64,000 nucleotides of DNA from Larix kaempferi (GCA_027924585.1 BSBM01000602.1:10973501-11037500), one strand, 5' to 3'; shown: positions 20,111 to 32,217, counted from the first letter of the stretch. Notes: generated by a model not told the origin, from the letters alone. Made by a program: numbers and translations.

Positions 20111-22587
20111 GATAGTTATCTGTGCAATGCACAACACATAATGGGAAGTTAGGTTCAGTTGCAACATGATTGAGTGATTATCCCATAATTCAAAACAAGC
20201 GAACACTGAACATAAAAAAGTGGATTCAAAACAATTCTCTCTCAAGTAGAGCAAAACAAAGCTAGTGAGAGGATGAGTCATGCAACCAAGGATGACGACT
20301 AAAAATATTAGAGATAAAAATTAAGGACCTATGGATTTTCCTATGAGTAAATAAATTATGGGATGTTGTTACTTGCACAACAAATGGATACACACAATTT
20401 CTTGAAAACCCATATCAAATAACAAAAATGTCAAACAATTAACAACAATGACAATCAATTAATAATGAATCATTTGAAAGAATATTTTAATAATAATTTA
20501 AAAATATCGATATAAACTCTTACTAACATAGGAATGCAAGGATAAGAAACAATTCAATAGTTCTTTATAATAATATATTGTCCAAGTGCTTAGTTAGTGT
20601 AACCACACAATTGCCTATGATAATATATCCATTTCACACCCACCATATTATGGGTTTTATAGAATGAAATATTTGTCAACAAACCCAAAAAAACCTATGT
20701 TTTTGGATTTCCTATGGTCTTCGTTATCCTAGGAACGACCAAAAAATATTTAGTCAAATATGATGTTTCGGGATTGCCTATGATATTTTAATTGAAAAAA
20801 TGCACTTCATTGTTCCATTTCCACGTGTTATTCAACATTGTTTACAATGGAAATGGTGCTCTTAGGTTTTGTGTTTTTTACCTTGACTATATCTAAATGT
20901 AGGTTAGGTGTACCTTTTATTATTTTAATTTTTCTTGTATTATGGACAAATCTATATTTAGAAGATTGTCTTTGCTAGAATATTGTCTTTGTTATTCTTG
21001 TATTAACCATTTACCCCTTATTTTGTTCCTATGTAAATAGAACAAGGGCTTCTCAACCCACATTTTCTAACTCATTCTCACTATGAAAGCAACATAATCA
21101 TACATGTAATGAATAAGGCATTGTTAGTAGTAGTATTTTGTTTGTTGTTCTTTCAGACACATTTTTTATGATTGCATCGAGAGAAGCGAGGTGCTCTACA
21201 ACCCAGTATGGGGGAGATGTTGTAACGTTTGTTTCTAACAAAATAATTAAAAAATAATAATAAAAAATTAATGTCGGCTCATAAAATAAAAAATTATGGA
21301 AAGTATTTTAAAAAAATCCATGTTGGCTCATAAAATAAAATACTATGAAAAGTAATTAAAAATTAGATGTTTGTTTATAAAATAAAAACTTAAAACTTAA
21401 GCCCGGATCTATCAATCAAGAGAGATCAAATTTCTTGAGTTTAAATTTAAAAAAGAAATACACCTCAATAAATTGGATCCCTCTCGGTGCTTGATAGATA
21501 CGGGTTTAAGATGGATCTATGTTGGTCTAAACCATAAGTGGAGTTATTAGGCATTGCTCCAAAATAATCTAATCATTCATGAAATCAATTGTTTTGTCAC
21601 ATCATTAGTTATTCTCCACCTCATCATCTTAATATTGTAGATTTGTGTGAATAATACAAAAGGTAATGAATGAGTAAATGAATTTAAGGTAACAATTTGT
21701 GTGAATTATAAAGGTGAAATTAATACAATGTACATACCTGAAAGGGCCACTAATTGTACCCCATCCAAAATTTGTAGTTTAAATTTGGTAATATGAATCT
21801 AGGAGAGTCTAAGATATTTTCGTTTAGCCCATTCAAGCTTGAACTTATCAAGTCTCTCCTTCGAGGTAAAAATTTTCATTGGACCTCCACTATGATATTA
21901 GTCATGCATAAGCATCAGTGATGTAATACTTGGTAGTTAGGTTAACACATTATTAAGACCCACTTAAATTATTTGTATAGTAAGAAATGTGTTAGGCCCC
22001 TTTGAGTATAGGGGAGACCAAATTCAATAAGTCAAACATCATCCCTCACACACACACATATTGACTCCACACCCTACATACTCTTATATTCTTATATCTA
22101 TCTTAAGTGTTGATTCCCAAAGTGGATCCTCTCGTCAAACAAAGGGGTCAATCATATATCTTTTGTTGGCATTATTGAATCTAAAGCTCAATTTTGTAAT
22201 ATATATATTTTTTATGGAAGAGCAGCACTAGGGCCTTTACATTTTCTTGATATCTATATAAAAGACTGTGTAGGAGTTATGTAGTGGAATAGAATACGAG
22301 ATATGAAAAAGAGATTTGCATGCCTCTTATATAGCATTATTTTTATTATAAAAGAAGTTTCTTCAAGAACTTCCCAAATGTTTTAAAACATCTACATAAT
22401 GTATTTTTTGTTCACTTTAAATAATAATTACAAATTTTATCTATGAAAAAAATATCTACTTCAGTCTTAAACTTGGAAGCTCTATCCAATGAGACACCCC
22501 TTAGGGCTATTCCAAGCAAATATGTTACTTGAATAAATATAAATTTAATGGTTAATATTTAAATATGCATACATGCAATTAGTATTA
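20111..22587. other. AT-rich spacer with a possible old LTR edge
   Basis: No coding frame of note. Near 21210-21230 the sequence ATGGGGGAGATGTTGTAACG resembles a polypurine tract followed by an LTR start, and the preceding 300 bases contain phrases common in LTR ends (TATGTAAATAGAACAAGG, AATAAGGCATTG). No pair could be found. A (CA)n run lies near 22050-22062. The rest is unremarkable. Confidence 0.35.
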
Positions 22588-22833
22588 CATGATATCTAGA
22601 CACTGAAGTAATATGTATCAAAAACCCCTAAAATGTTTCATCTTCATAATTGTTTTTCCTTCACACATGTTTTCATTTTCATAATATTGCTTTCTTAGTT
22701 ATTTTCATATAATTTTTTTTTATATAATAATGTCCATAGAAGTTAGAACCATAAAAAAATATTGATCCAAAACTACAAGATGAAACATTTTAGGGGTTTT
22801 TGATGCATATTATTTCAGTGTCTAGATATCATG
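22588..22833. repeat. Foldback: 57-bp inverted repeat with 132-bp loop
   Basis: The left arm 22588-22644 and right arm 22777-22833 are reverse complements with two mismatches. The arms begin CATGATATCTAGACACTGAA. The loop holds AT-rich sequence that is repeated directly just downstream. An RNA across it would form a long, nearly perfect hairpin. It may be a small non-autonomous inverted-repeat element or a local inverted duplication; no clear target-site duplication was seen. Confidence 0.85.
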
Positions 22834-22955
22834 TTTTGCCTTCACACATGTTTTCATTTTCATAATATTGCCTTCTTAGTTATTTTCAAATAATTTTTTT
22901 TATATAATAATGTCCATAGAAGTTAGAACCATAAAAAATATTGATCCAAAACTAC
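22658..22955 (+). repeat. Direct repeat pair of about 118 bp overlapping the foldback
   Basis: The segment beginning CCTTCACACATGTTTTCATT occurs at 22658-22776 and again at 22839-22955 with few differences. The first copy forms the loop of the foldback and the second lies just outside its right arm, so the locus has undergone both direct and inverted duplication. Confidence 0.85.
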
Positions 22956-23499
22956 ATTTAACAAAAGCTTTTTTATATAAAATTAAAATTTCCAAATGAA
23001 TTATGATTAACCTTTACCAAATTCATAATATTGTTTTCTTGCATATTTTCAAATATTTTTTTTCGAAAAGTTACATTTAACAGGAGTTATATATATATAT
23101 ATATCCAGAGCTGCATTTAACAAGAATTTTTTTACATAAAATTAAAATTTCCCATTAGATCAGGGATAACCCTTACCAAATTCATAATTTAAATTAATAC
23201 ATGGATGATGTGGTCGTTGGATGTGCAAATATGTAAAGTAAATTCAAAATGCAAGCTGTCAGCAAACGGTTGATCATAACAGATTACAATGATGCCATCA
23301 AACGGTTCAATTTGAAATGCACGTTGTCCGTAATCATTAAGAATCATAAGCGTTTGATCATATAATAACAAACAATGCCATCCAACCATTCAATTCGAAT
23401 CTCGAGTTGAATCAACGGTTGAACTTGAATTTCTTAAATAACGTTTCAATTTGAATTTCTTAACGAATACTCCTCCCTTGCCGTTAGGTGAAAAAGCAT
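22956..23499. other. AT-rich spacer upstream of the aquaporin exons
   Basis: It contains a (TA)n run at about 23083-23102 and several loose repeats of the words AACGGTT and TCAATTTGAA between 23260 and 23465. No coding frame or RNA gene is recognised. Confidence 0.4.
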
Positions 23500-23628
23500 T
23501 GGATAAAAAGCATCTTTTCAAGGGTCTCTTTCTCGTAATGTAATTGGTTCAACTTGAATTCTTAAAATAACATCTTGCCGTTGGATAAAAAGCATCTTTT
23601 CTAGGGTCTCTTTCTGGTAATGTAATTT
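23500..23628 (+). repeat. 47-bp direct repeat in the aquaporin upstream region
   Basis: The unit beginning TTGGATAAAAAGCATCTTTT is present at 23500-23546 and 23582-23628 with two mismatches. It lies 50-175 bases before the proposed ATG at 23675, so it could sit in promoter or 5' UTR. No TATA box is convincing. Confidence 0.7.
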
Positions 23629-23674
23629 AGAGTTGAGCGTTAAAGATTGGACGTGGAAGAACACAGTGACAGCC

Positions 23675-24884
23675 ATGGCGGGAGACTCTCGGAGGTCCAT
23701 ATCAGGGCTCTCCTTCAGCTGTAGTACCCAAAACAGCGTCCAACGTTATATTTGTAATGGCTTGTTCGGAAGTTTATACAGCCTGCGAGGTAGCTTGGGA
23801 ATTTCTATCTTTCTGAGTTACGTAGGATTTATTACATCCCCAAGAACCTCTGGTAATGATCTCTCAGCTTCTCTGATTGTAAATTCTCGCCATGATTCCT
23901 GATTTTTATGTTGGGATCAGTTTATTCTGAGTCTGATTATTGTTCAGCGTCGCATTATTTCATTTCCATCTATTGCTTTATGCTTTGATTGACCTAATAG
24001 ACTATAATACTTTTATTTAGATTCCCTTCCTATCATGATCTCAACGAAATTGATTACTGGGGGAGAAATGGACGCCGAGAGCGATTCAAATCAGCTACTG
24101 AGCATTTCTAGCCAAGAAATTGAAGAACAAGAGGATGGAAAAGTTAAGGAAGGTTCTCTAAATTCTATATTAGCACTGCCCCAGTGGCTGCATGGATTTT
24201 GTTTCTCCTACTCTCGTTCAAAAGGTATGCCTTCTGCTATTCCGTCTCAGTCTAGACTATCATATATCAGAGATTATTAAGCTTTGAATATGAAAAAGAG
24301 AATCTCCATGGCAGAATTTCAATAGTTGTTTTCTTTAACTCTGGAAGATTTGGATTCAGAATAAAAAAACGCCAAGGTTAAATTTCAATGCCTGTCTTTT
24401 ACCCTCTATATTTACTCTTTTGATACATTGAACATTCAGTAAAATAAGGGCATGCATTTTCACCAGAACAATGTTTTTATCAACAAATTATTTGTTAAAC
24501 GGTGCTTACTGGTTTGGATTCAGGACCTTCATACTAACAGTTCAGTTCAAATCCAATTTTCTGTAGAATCCAATTATTTTGTGTTTAATATTAAAAAAAA
24601 AAACCTCCCTCATCAACATGTGAACAAACGACCTTAATAAAATACTTCATCGGCTTATCTGTTAACTATGCAGTCTGATAACAGCAGAGACCATTTCGAC
24701 CTTTATTCTGGTTTTTGTAACATGCGGTTCCTCAGTAATGGATCACAGCAGTCGGCCTTTAATTTCAGAACTTGGGGGTTCTGTGGCTTTTGGTCTGATA
24801 GTGACAGTCATGATATATTCTGTTGGCCACATTTCTGGAGCTCATATGAATCCTGCAGTTACCATTGCATTTGCAACAGTCACT
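23675..24884 (+). CDS. NIP-type aquaporin, first three exons (partial gene)
   Basis: Three exons can be proposed. Exon 1, 23675-23852, starts with ATG in good context (GCCATGGCG) and ends CCTCTG|GTAATG. Exon 2, 24021-24224, follows TTTATTTAG and ends CAAAAG|GTATGC; both junctions are phase 1 and the frame stays open. Exon 3, about 24674 or 24688 to 24884, encodes transmembrane helices 1-2 and loop B with [18 protein letters not shown], the first NPA box of NIP aquaporins, which conduct water, boric acid, silicic acid or glycerol across membranes. The usual acceptor (24673) would put exon 3 out of frame; an AG at 24687 restores frame but drops LITA. The second half with the second NPA box is not seen before 30.6 kb. 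An inner start at 24035 or 24068 is possible. It is either a pseudogene or the 5' part of a gene with very long introns. Confidence 0.7.
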
Positions 24885-25186
24885 ATAAGATTAACTTGTT
24901 TAGTAGAATGACAATTTTCTAGGTCTGGGATAAGGAGCTTTCAGTTTTTTGTTTTTAATTACTCAGATCGCTTATTTTTTCCAGACCCACTGAAATCTTG
25001 AATCTAAGGTTCTTGAGGTTCAATACTTCCTTTCATATTTGGTATACTGAAATGCTGTACATCACAGTAATAATGAATTGCCTTGAAATGCTGCACATCA
25101 CAGTAATAATGATTGCCTTGAAATTATATTAATCTTTCTTTTATGACAAAAGATAATGGAAACCGAATTACGCTAATATGTTGCAG
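24885..25186. other. Spacer or intron with short tandem repeats
   Basis: AT-rich, with the phrase ACATCACAGTAATAATGA repeated near 25060 and 25096. No exon recognised. The same phrase recurs near 25707 and 25766, showing local duplication. Confidence 0.45.
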
Positions 25187-25299
25187 ATTCCCTGAAATGT
25201 TGTATCCCTCGCAATTCCAATGGAAATGTTGCTCTGCGTGGACAATGAGAATTTCGATCGAAAAGAAGCAGAGGCTAAGTACAAAAACTGTGTATCGAG
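25187..25299 (+). other. Exon-like segment, first copy of a duplicated cassette
   Basis: Bounded by TTGCAG| before and |GTTAGTG after, as in a real exon. It begins ATTCCCTGAAATG and ends GGCTAAGTACAAAAACTGTG plus a few bases. It is clearly related to 25824-25957. The encoded peptide (YPSQFQWK) is not recognised and does not match the expected aquaporin exon 4. Confidence 0.4.
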
Positions 25300-25823
25300 G
25301 TTAGTGATTTGTTATCTACATGTTCTGATTTGTGATTTGTTATCTACATGTTTTGATTTGTGATTTGTAATTAATATTTGTAATAACTTCTACATTTTCT
25401 GATTGAATAGTAATTTATAATAATTTCATTGATTTCCACTAAAACCCTTTTCAATGATCATCCTAATCTTGTCTAATGTTCGATTTCCTTCATTACTAGA
25501 TGGTAATCTCCTGAGTAAATCCTAAATTTTGAATGAATCAATCAGGAAAATAGTTATAGTTTTTTACTGTAAGAAGTTTATATAGAACAATAATGTTCAT
25601 GTTGTAATTCTTGCACAACCTCTAATCAATGTTTCATACCCACGGAAATCTCATTCTAAGGTTCGTGATGTTCAATATTCCCTTTCATATTTTGTATACA
25701 TCACAGTAATAATGAATCTCCTTGAAATTATATTAATCTTTCTTTTATGACATATTTTGTATACATCACAGTAATAATGAATCTCCTTGAAATTATATTA
25801 ATCTTTGTTTTATGACTTTGCAG

Positions 25824-25957
25824 ATTCCCTGAAATGGTGTATCCCTCGCAATTCGAATGGAAGGATGAATTTGAATCACAGTGGGTACTATTATGGGTCG
25901 CAAGAAGAATTTAAGGTGGCAAGAAGCAGAGGCTAAGTACAAAAATGGTGTATCCAG
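25824..25957 (+). other. Exon-like segment, second copy of a duplicated cassette
   Basis: Bounded by TTTGCAG| and |GTTAGTG. One frame reads FPEMVYPSQFEWKDEFESQW before a stop. The start, the end (AAGCAGAGGCTAAGTACAAA) and the flanking introns match the first copy, with a ~20-base length difference in the middle. It could be a duplicated exon of an unknown gene or part of a transposed element. No family recognised. Confidence 0.4.
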
Positions 25958-28169
25958 GTTAGTGATTTGCTATCTTCATGTTCTGATTTGGATTAATATA
26001 TATAATAACTTCTACATGTGTTCTGATTGGATAATAATTCATAATAATTTCCTTATACCAAGGTTCGATTTCCTTCATTACCAGATGATAATCTCCTGGG
26101 TAAATCCTTTTTCTATTCTTTTGGTTCAATCATATATGCGAAGTGCAGGGTTTATTTTGTTTATAGAGTAAAAATAAAACATAATCTCTATGAGTTTTAA
26201 TGAACTCTTGGTTTTAATCTTGGATAAATTTGTAAAGTATTGTTGATTTTTGCAGGTAGTGTTCAAAAGTGTTATAGAGTTAAAACGTATTGTAGTGTAA
26301 TAAGAGGTTGCATGTTCTTCTTAATAGTTGGGCTTCTGTTAGTTCTAATTAGTATTGGGTACTATATTTTGGGTTTTTTTTCGTCAAAAATGCTTAAAAG
26401 TGCGAGGAAAAAATGAGTAAAGTTGAAACTGGGTGATCGGGAAAAAATGAGTAGATTTTTTTACAAGAGAAAGGATGTGGAAAATGAAACCAAGAGAAAC
26501 ATACTTTCCTCCATTTCAGGTATTTATTTAATTGATTAATATCATTTATGATCAAAAGGTAGTGGGTTCGATTTCCTTAGAATGGCGTCGCTGGGCAGAG
26601 CTGTCATGAGAGCTCATTAAACCATTGTATTGATTCTGTTATCTTATTATCATGACCTGTGGTCGTTAAGGCCTAAACATTAACCGTTAGATTCCCAGAA
26701 AAAGGAAAAAGGCGTTTTGAATAAATATCAGTGCCATTCATCTCAGCATTATTAAATTGTATTTGTCTATACAATATAATTGGCATGGGTTTACCATGCC
26801 AGAGGAGAGGATTACTGCCTTACTGTAATTTTGCAGCTATATTTAACGACATTCAAGCAGACAAGCTTTCTGCTTCCATTTAAATAATTTAATATATTTG
26901 CCCCAAGGACGTCATCCTCGTCCGTCTTAAAATCTTAGAAATTATTTTCATCTTAATACAAGCTACTATGACTATATTTTTTCTCGTTGTCGTTGTTATT
27001 ATCATATCAGTCAAAAACACAGATCACACAAACCTTTTAAAAAAATTAAATAAAAACATATAATTCATTTTGATATTATGTATCCACCCACTAAGGAAAT
27101 GTTTATGGTATGGTAGTATGCATATACACACAACAATATATCTCCTTTGCCTTAAAAGGTAATAATTAATAACAAAAAAATACACAACCACTCCACACAG
27201 TCTTTTTTGGAGCTTTTCCAGCTAGCACCCGATTTAGGCATTCTTCTGAAGCCATCCTACCTCCCGATTTAGGCACCCCAACTGGTTCTGATCAGATAGG
27301 CTGCCATGGCAATGTTATAGTGGGAGGTGTAAAAAGACACATGACAGCCCTGCCAGCCCAATGCACGAGCCCACGAGCCCACGTCGATTTTGAAAGTTTG
27401 AATTTGTTTTTTCGTGTTCCGTTTTTAAACTATTTTGTTTCAAAGAAATAGTGTTTTACTTTTCTTTATGTGCTTTTACTGCAAATTATTGACTTTTTTG
27501 TTTTGGATGTAGTTTTCATTTTTTATGTGCTTTTACTGCGAACTATGGACTTTTTTTCTTTATGATTTAAGTTTGTGTTAACTGGTCTAACAGTTAATTA
27601 AATAATAATTATATGGATAAACTGTATATTGAAAATTTAAAAGAAATATTTATTATTGGTCAATCAATCTTTATGGTTTGAATCTTGGCTGTAATTTTCA
27701 TTGTGATTTGATGGCAACTTAATACAACTTTGTTTGTCTTCAGATGCATTGTTTCGGGCATTCTACTGGATATACAGAAATTCTACTATTATTTTCGGAG
27801 GTAAAGTTTTTTAGTTCTCTTAAAAATATTAATTATTTAAATTTATTGCAAAATTTCAATTTATTTAGATATTTCAATAACAATTTGTTATAATATTTTG
27901 AGAAATTTATTTAGATATTTCAATGACAATTTGTTATAATATTTTATTTTCTCATTATAGTTAAACTTTGTTACCATTTATTATAATACTTTATTTACAC
28001 ATTTAGAATAAAATTTGTTATAGAATCCCTATTAAAAACACTTCAAACTAGTGAAAAAAAATTCAAATATATAACCTCTGCCCATTCAAATATTGTACTC
28101 CCACCAGTGTCATATCATATTGTTTTTAGAGTAATAAAAGGTATAGTCCCACAGCTGCTTAAATGCACG
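25958..28169. other. AT-rich spacer
   Basis: No gene recognised. A 13-base direct repeat CCCGATTTAGGCA lies at 27228-27240 and 27263-27275 in a locally less AT-rich patch, and a unit of about 45 bases (TTTATTTAGATATTTCAAT) is repeated near 27860-27945. A frame at 25881-26171 overlaps the exon-like cassette and has no domain. Confidence 0.4.
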
Positions 28170-28570
28170 AATAATTATCGCAAGCACAAGTGAGCTGGAC
28201 ATTTAAACATTTAAGAAGTTGGTTAGAAAACACACAATAAAATTTAGAACGGATAGAAGGGAACACAAAATGTAGAGTTTAGGTTAAATAAATGTATGTG
28301 AGAATTGTAGTTTAGTTTTGGGCATAGTTTAGAATAATTATCGCAAGCACAAGTGAGTGGACATTTAAACATTTAAGAAGTTGGTTAGAAAACACATAAT
28401 AAAATTTAGAAGGAGAGAAGGGAACACAAAATGTAAAGCTTATGTTAAATAAATGTATGCGAGAATTGTAGTTTAGTTTTGAGCATAGTTTAGAATATTG
28501 TAGATGAAGCTTATGTTAAATAAATATATGTGAGAATTGTAGTTTAGTTTTGGGCATAGTTTAGAATATT
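28170..28570 (+). repeat. 163-bp tandem repeat, about 2.4 copies
   Basis: The unit beginning AATAATTATCGCAAGCACAA starts at 28170 and again at 28333. A partial third unit, covering only the last ~65 bases (AAGCTTATGTTAAATAAAT onward), follows at about 28507. Copies differ at several positions. Non-coding. Confidence 0.85.
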
Positions 28571-28865
28571 GTAGACGAGCTTAAAGTTAGGATAGACTAG
28601 CCTTTTGTTATTTTTATTATTTTATTTTCATTATCTTTTGTTTTATTTTTTTTAGTGTTTTTTAATTAATTTTTTGTTTTTATTTTTAATAAAATTTTAA
28701 TTAGTTAGATTTAGAATTTATATTTAATATTTGTTTAATTTGGTTAGTGTTAAGTTAACTTTTCATTTTACTATTTTGTTAGTTTTAAATTATTGTTTTT
28801 TTTTTTTTTATGAAGGTAAAAAGGGTTGGGCATGGGGTTTTGATTATTACCTTATGATTAGGCAC

Positions 28866-30105
28866 AGTTTTCTCTTCATAATCTAAAAGAATGGTTAAAA
28901 AATTGAAGATAAGGAAGCATATAAGTGTGGAAGGGTACTTTGGTAAGATGAGAGAAAGAGAAGATTAGGAAGTAGAAAATTAGGGAAGAGTTATATGTTT
29001 CATGGAAATATTTAATTTTATAAAAGTATTTATTTTTTTTCTATGCTTGTTTTTAATAATTATATTTCTTAACTCAAAAAATATTTTTTTTGTTTTTATT
29101 TTAACTTTGCTCAATTTTCATATTTTTAGTGAGCATTGTGAAATTTTCATAATTTTTTTATAATTTAAAATATAAATTTTGTGTAACTTATTTTAAGTTT
29201 GCTCATTTTCATACTTTTATTAAGCATTGTGAAATTTTCATAATTTTCTTCTAGTATTTTAAAAATTAACACTTAATTTTTCATATTGTTTTCTTGTATA
29301 GAATTTAAAGAGATGTACATTTTGTCAATGTTATTCTTAATAATTTAGTTTCTTTTTTCCATATTAAAATAGTTAGGATTAATAATTAAGAGTTTGTTGA
29401 AATAGTTCAGAGTTCAAGTTAATAATTATGAGTATGTTGAAATATGTTAGGATTAGTTTTCTCTTCATAATATAAAAGATTGGTTAAAAGATTGAAGATA
29501 AGGAAGCATATAAGCGTGGAAGGGTACTTTGGTAAGATGAGAGAAAGAGAAGATCAGATAGGAAGTAGAAAACTAGGGAAGAGTTATATGTTTCATGGAA
29601 ATATTTAATTTTATAAAAGTATTTAGTTTTTTTTCTATGCTTGTTTTTAATAATTATATTTATTAACTCAAAAAATATTTGTTTGTTTTTATTTTAACTT
29701 TGCTCATTTTTCATATTTTTAGTGAACATTGTGAAATTTTCATAATTTTTTTCTAATTTAAAAACTAAATTTTGTGTAACTTATTTTAACTTTCCTCATT
29801 TTCATACTTTTACTAAGCATTGTGAAATTTTTATAATTTTCTTCTAGTATTTTAAAAATTAACACTTAATTTTCCATATTGTTTTCTTGTATAGAATTTT
29901 AAGAGATGACGTGAAATGTATATTTTCTTGTAATCAGTACTATGATGTTGTACATAGAGACTTGATACATACTTTTTGTCAATGTTATTCTTAATAATTT
30001 AGTTTCTTTTTTCCATATTAAAATAGTTAGGATTAATAATTAAGAGTTTGTTGAAATAGTTGAGAGTTCAAGTTAATAATTATGAGTATGTTGAAATAGG
30101 TTAGA
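28866..30105 (+). repeat. Tandem duplication with 589-bp unit
   Basis: The unit starts AGTTTTCTCTTCATAA at 28866 and again at 29455, joined head to tail. The second unit contains about 60 extra bases near 29910-29970. Highly AT-rich with no coding frame. Confidence 0.85.
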
Positions 30106-30650
30106 GTTCTAGTTAATCGTTCTTATTTTAAAGCTTTGTTAGATTATAAATTGCTATCTTGTTTGCTTTTGGTAAATTGTTTTTCAATGTTTTTTTCATG
30201 GTTATATATAAAAATTTAATTGAAATATTTAAATGAGAATAACATTGTAGAAAATATTTTTTATGAATATTAAATTGTATATATATTTTATATTGTTTGC
30301 ATTAGTATGTTGACCATAGGGGTTTTATTGAAAGTCTTGTATAGAGTGTTTTCAAAGGACCATTTTGGGAAATTGCCTGGAAACAATTTCCTAACTCGGT
30401 ATCTTGACACATGTGCCTTTGGGCCGTTGCGCTAGTAATAGGTGGAGGGAGGTAACTCCCAGAGAAGCCCTCCCAGTACGCCCCAAGTTGGGTGGTCGAC
30501 CATGTATACACAAGGTTTTTAAAGTGGTCTAACGAGGGACCCCCCTTTGTTGACACTCTATTCAAGCAACCTAGGAGTTAGGATTTCTTTCCTTGGTAAT
30601 TATAAATTTAACCTCCTCTAAACCTTAGTTACATTAGCCACTCTCATCCA
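30106..30650. other. Spacer with a GC-richer island before the second minisatellite
   Basis: After AT-rich sequence, bases about 30302-30600 are markedly richer in GC. They hold an 87-codon minus-strand frame (30302-30565) without a recognised domain. The patch may be a fragment of a coding sequence or repeat; I cannot name it. It directly precedes the minisatellite. Confidence 0.35.
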
Positions 30651-31128
30651 TTCTCTCTCTCTCTCTCTCCCTCTCTCTCTTAACCCCTAACCCACAATAT
30701 CTTTATCTCTCTCTAAACAACTAACCCCACCCTTAACCCCCAATCTCTCTCTCTCTAAAACCCTAACACCTCTTTCTCTCTCTCAAAATCCTAAGCCCCA
30801 ATATCTCTCTCTCCCTAAACCCATAACCACTAATATCTCTCTCTCTAAACTCCTAACATCCAATCACTCCGCTCTCTCTCTAAAATCCTCACCTCCAAAT
30901 CTCTCTCTCTCTGCCACTAAACCTATAACCCCCAATCTCCCTCTCTTTAAACCTCTAACCCACAATATCTCTCTCTTTGTCCATAAATCGCTAACCTCCA
31001 ATCTCTCTCTCTCTCTCTCTCTCTCAATCCTTAAACACCAATATCTCTCTCTAAACCACTAACCCCCAATCTCTCTCTAAACCCCGAATCCCTATTCTCT
31101 CACTCACTCTCTAAACCTTTAACCCTCA

Positions 31129-31164
<36 letters not shown>

Positions 31165-32217
31165 AAACACCTAAACTCCAATCTCTCTCTCTCTCTCTCT
31201 CTCTCTATAGATGCCTCTCTCTCTCTCTCTATATATATATATATCTACCTATCAATTATTTATCTATCTAAATGTATAAACCCTAAACTCTCTCTCTCTC
31301 TCTCTCTCTAAACCCCTGACCCCAATATTTTTAACTCTCTCTCTCTCTCTCTCTCAACCCCTAACGACCACTATCCCTATTTCCATATCTCTCTCTTCAA
31401 ACCCCTAAACCAAAATATCTATATCTCTCTCTAAACCCCTAATCCTCTCTCTCTCTCTCTAAACCCTCAATCTACTATCTCTCACTCTAACCCCTAATCC
31501 TTAATCTCTCTCTCTCTCTCTAAACCCCTAACCTCCAATCTCTCTCTCTCTCTCTCAACTCCTAACCACCAGTCTCAATCATTATATAACTCTCTCTCTA
31601 AACACATTACCCCTATATCTCTATCTCTCTCTAAACCCCTAACCCCCAATCTCTAACTCTCTCTCTTAACCACTAATCCTCAACCTCTCTCTAAACCCCT
31701 AACCTCCAATCTCTCTCTCTCTCTCTCTCTAAAACCCTAAAAATCCAAATCCCTCTCTCTCTCTCTCTCTCAATTCTTAACCCCAAGTTTCTCTCTCTCC
31801 CTTTCTCTCTAACCCAAACCACAAATTTGTCTCCCTCTGAAATTCTAATCCCCAATATCTCCATCTTTCTCTCTCTAAAGCATTAGCCCTCAATCTCTCT
31901 CTCTCTATAAACCCCTAATCCCCAATTCTCTCTCTCTAAACCCCTAACCACCAATTTCTCTATTTTTATCTCTTTGTCTCTTTCTCAAAACTCATAACCA
32001 CCAATCCCTCTATCTCTCTCTAAACCATTAACCCCCGATATCTCTCTCTTTGAAAGCCTAATCCTCAATCTCTGTCTTCCTATATCCCTCTCTCTAAACC
32101 TCGAAACCCCAATCTCCCTCTATCTCACTAAACCCTAACCATCATTCTATCTCTCTCTCTCTAAACAAATAACCCCACCCCCAACCTCCAATATTTCTCT
32201 TTATAAAACCCTAACAC

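Noticed and set aside
25824-25957. Exon-like cassette as exon 4 of the aquaporin
   Set aside because: The peptide starts with FPE but lacks the following helix 3 pattern of NIP proteins, and a stop follows soon.
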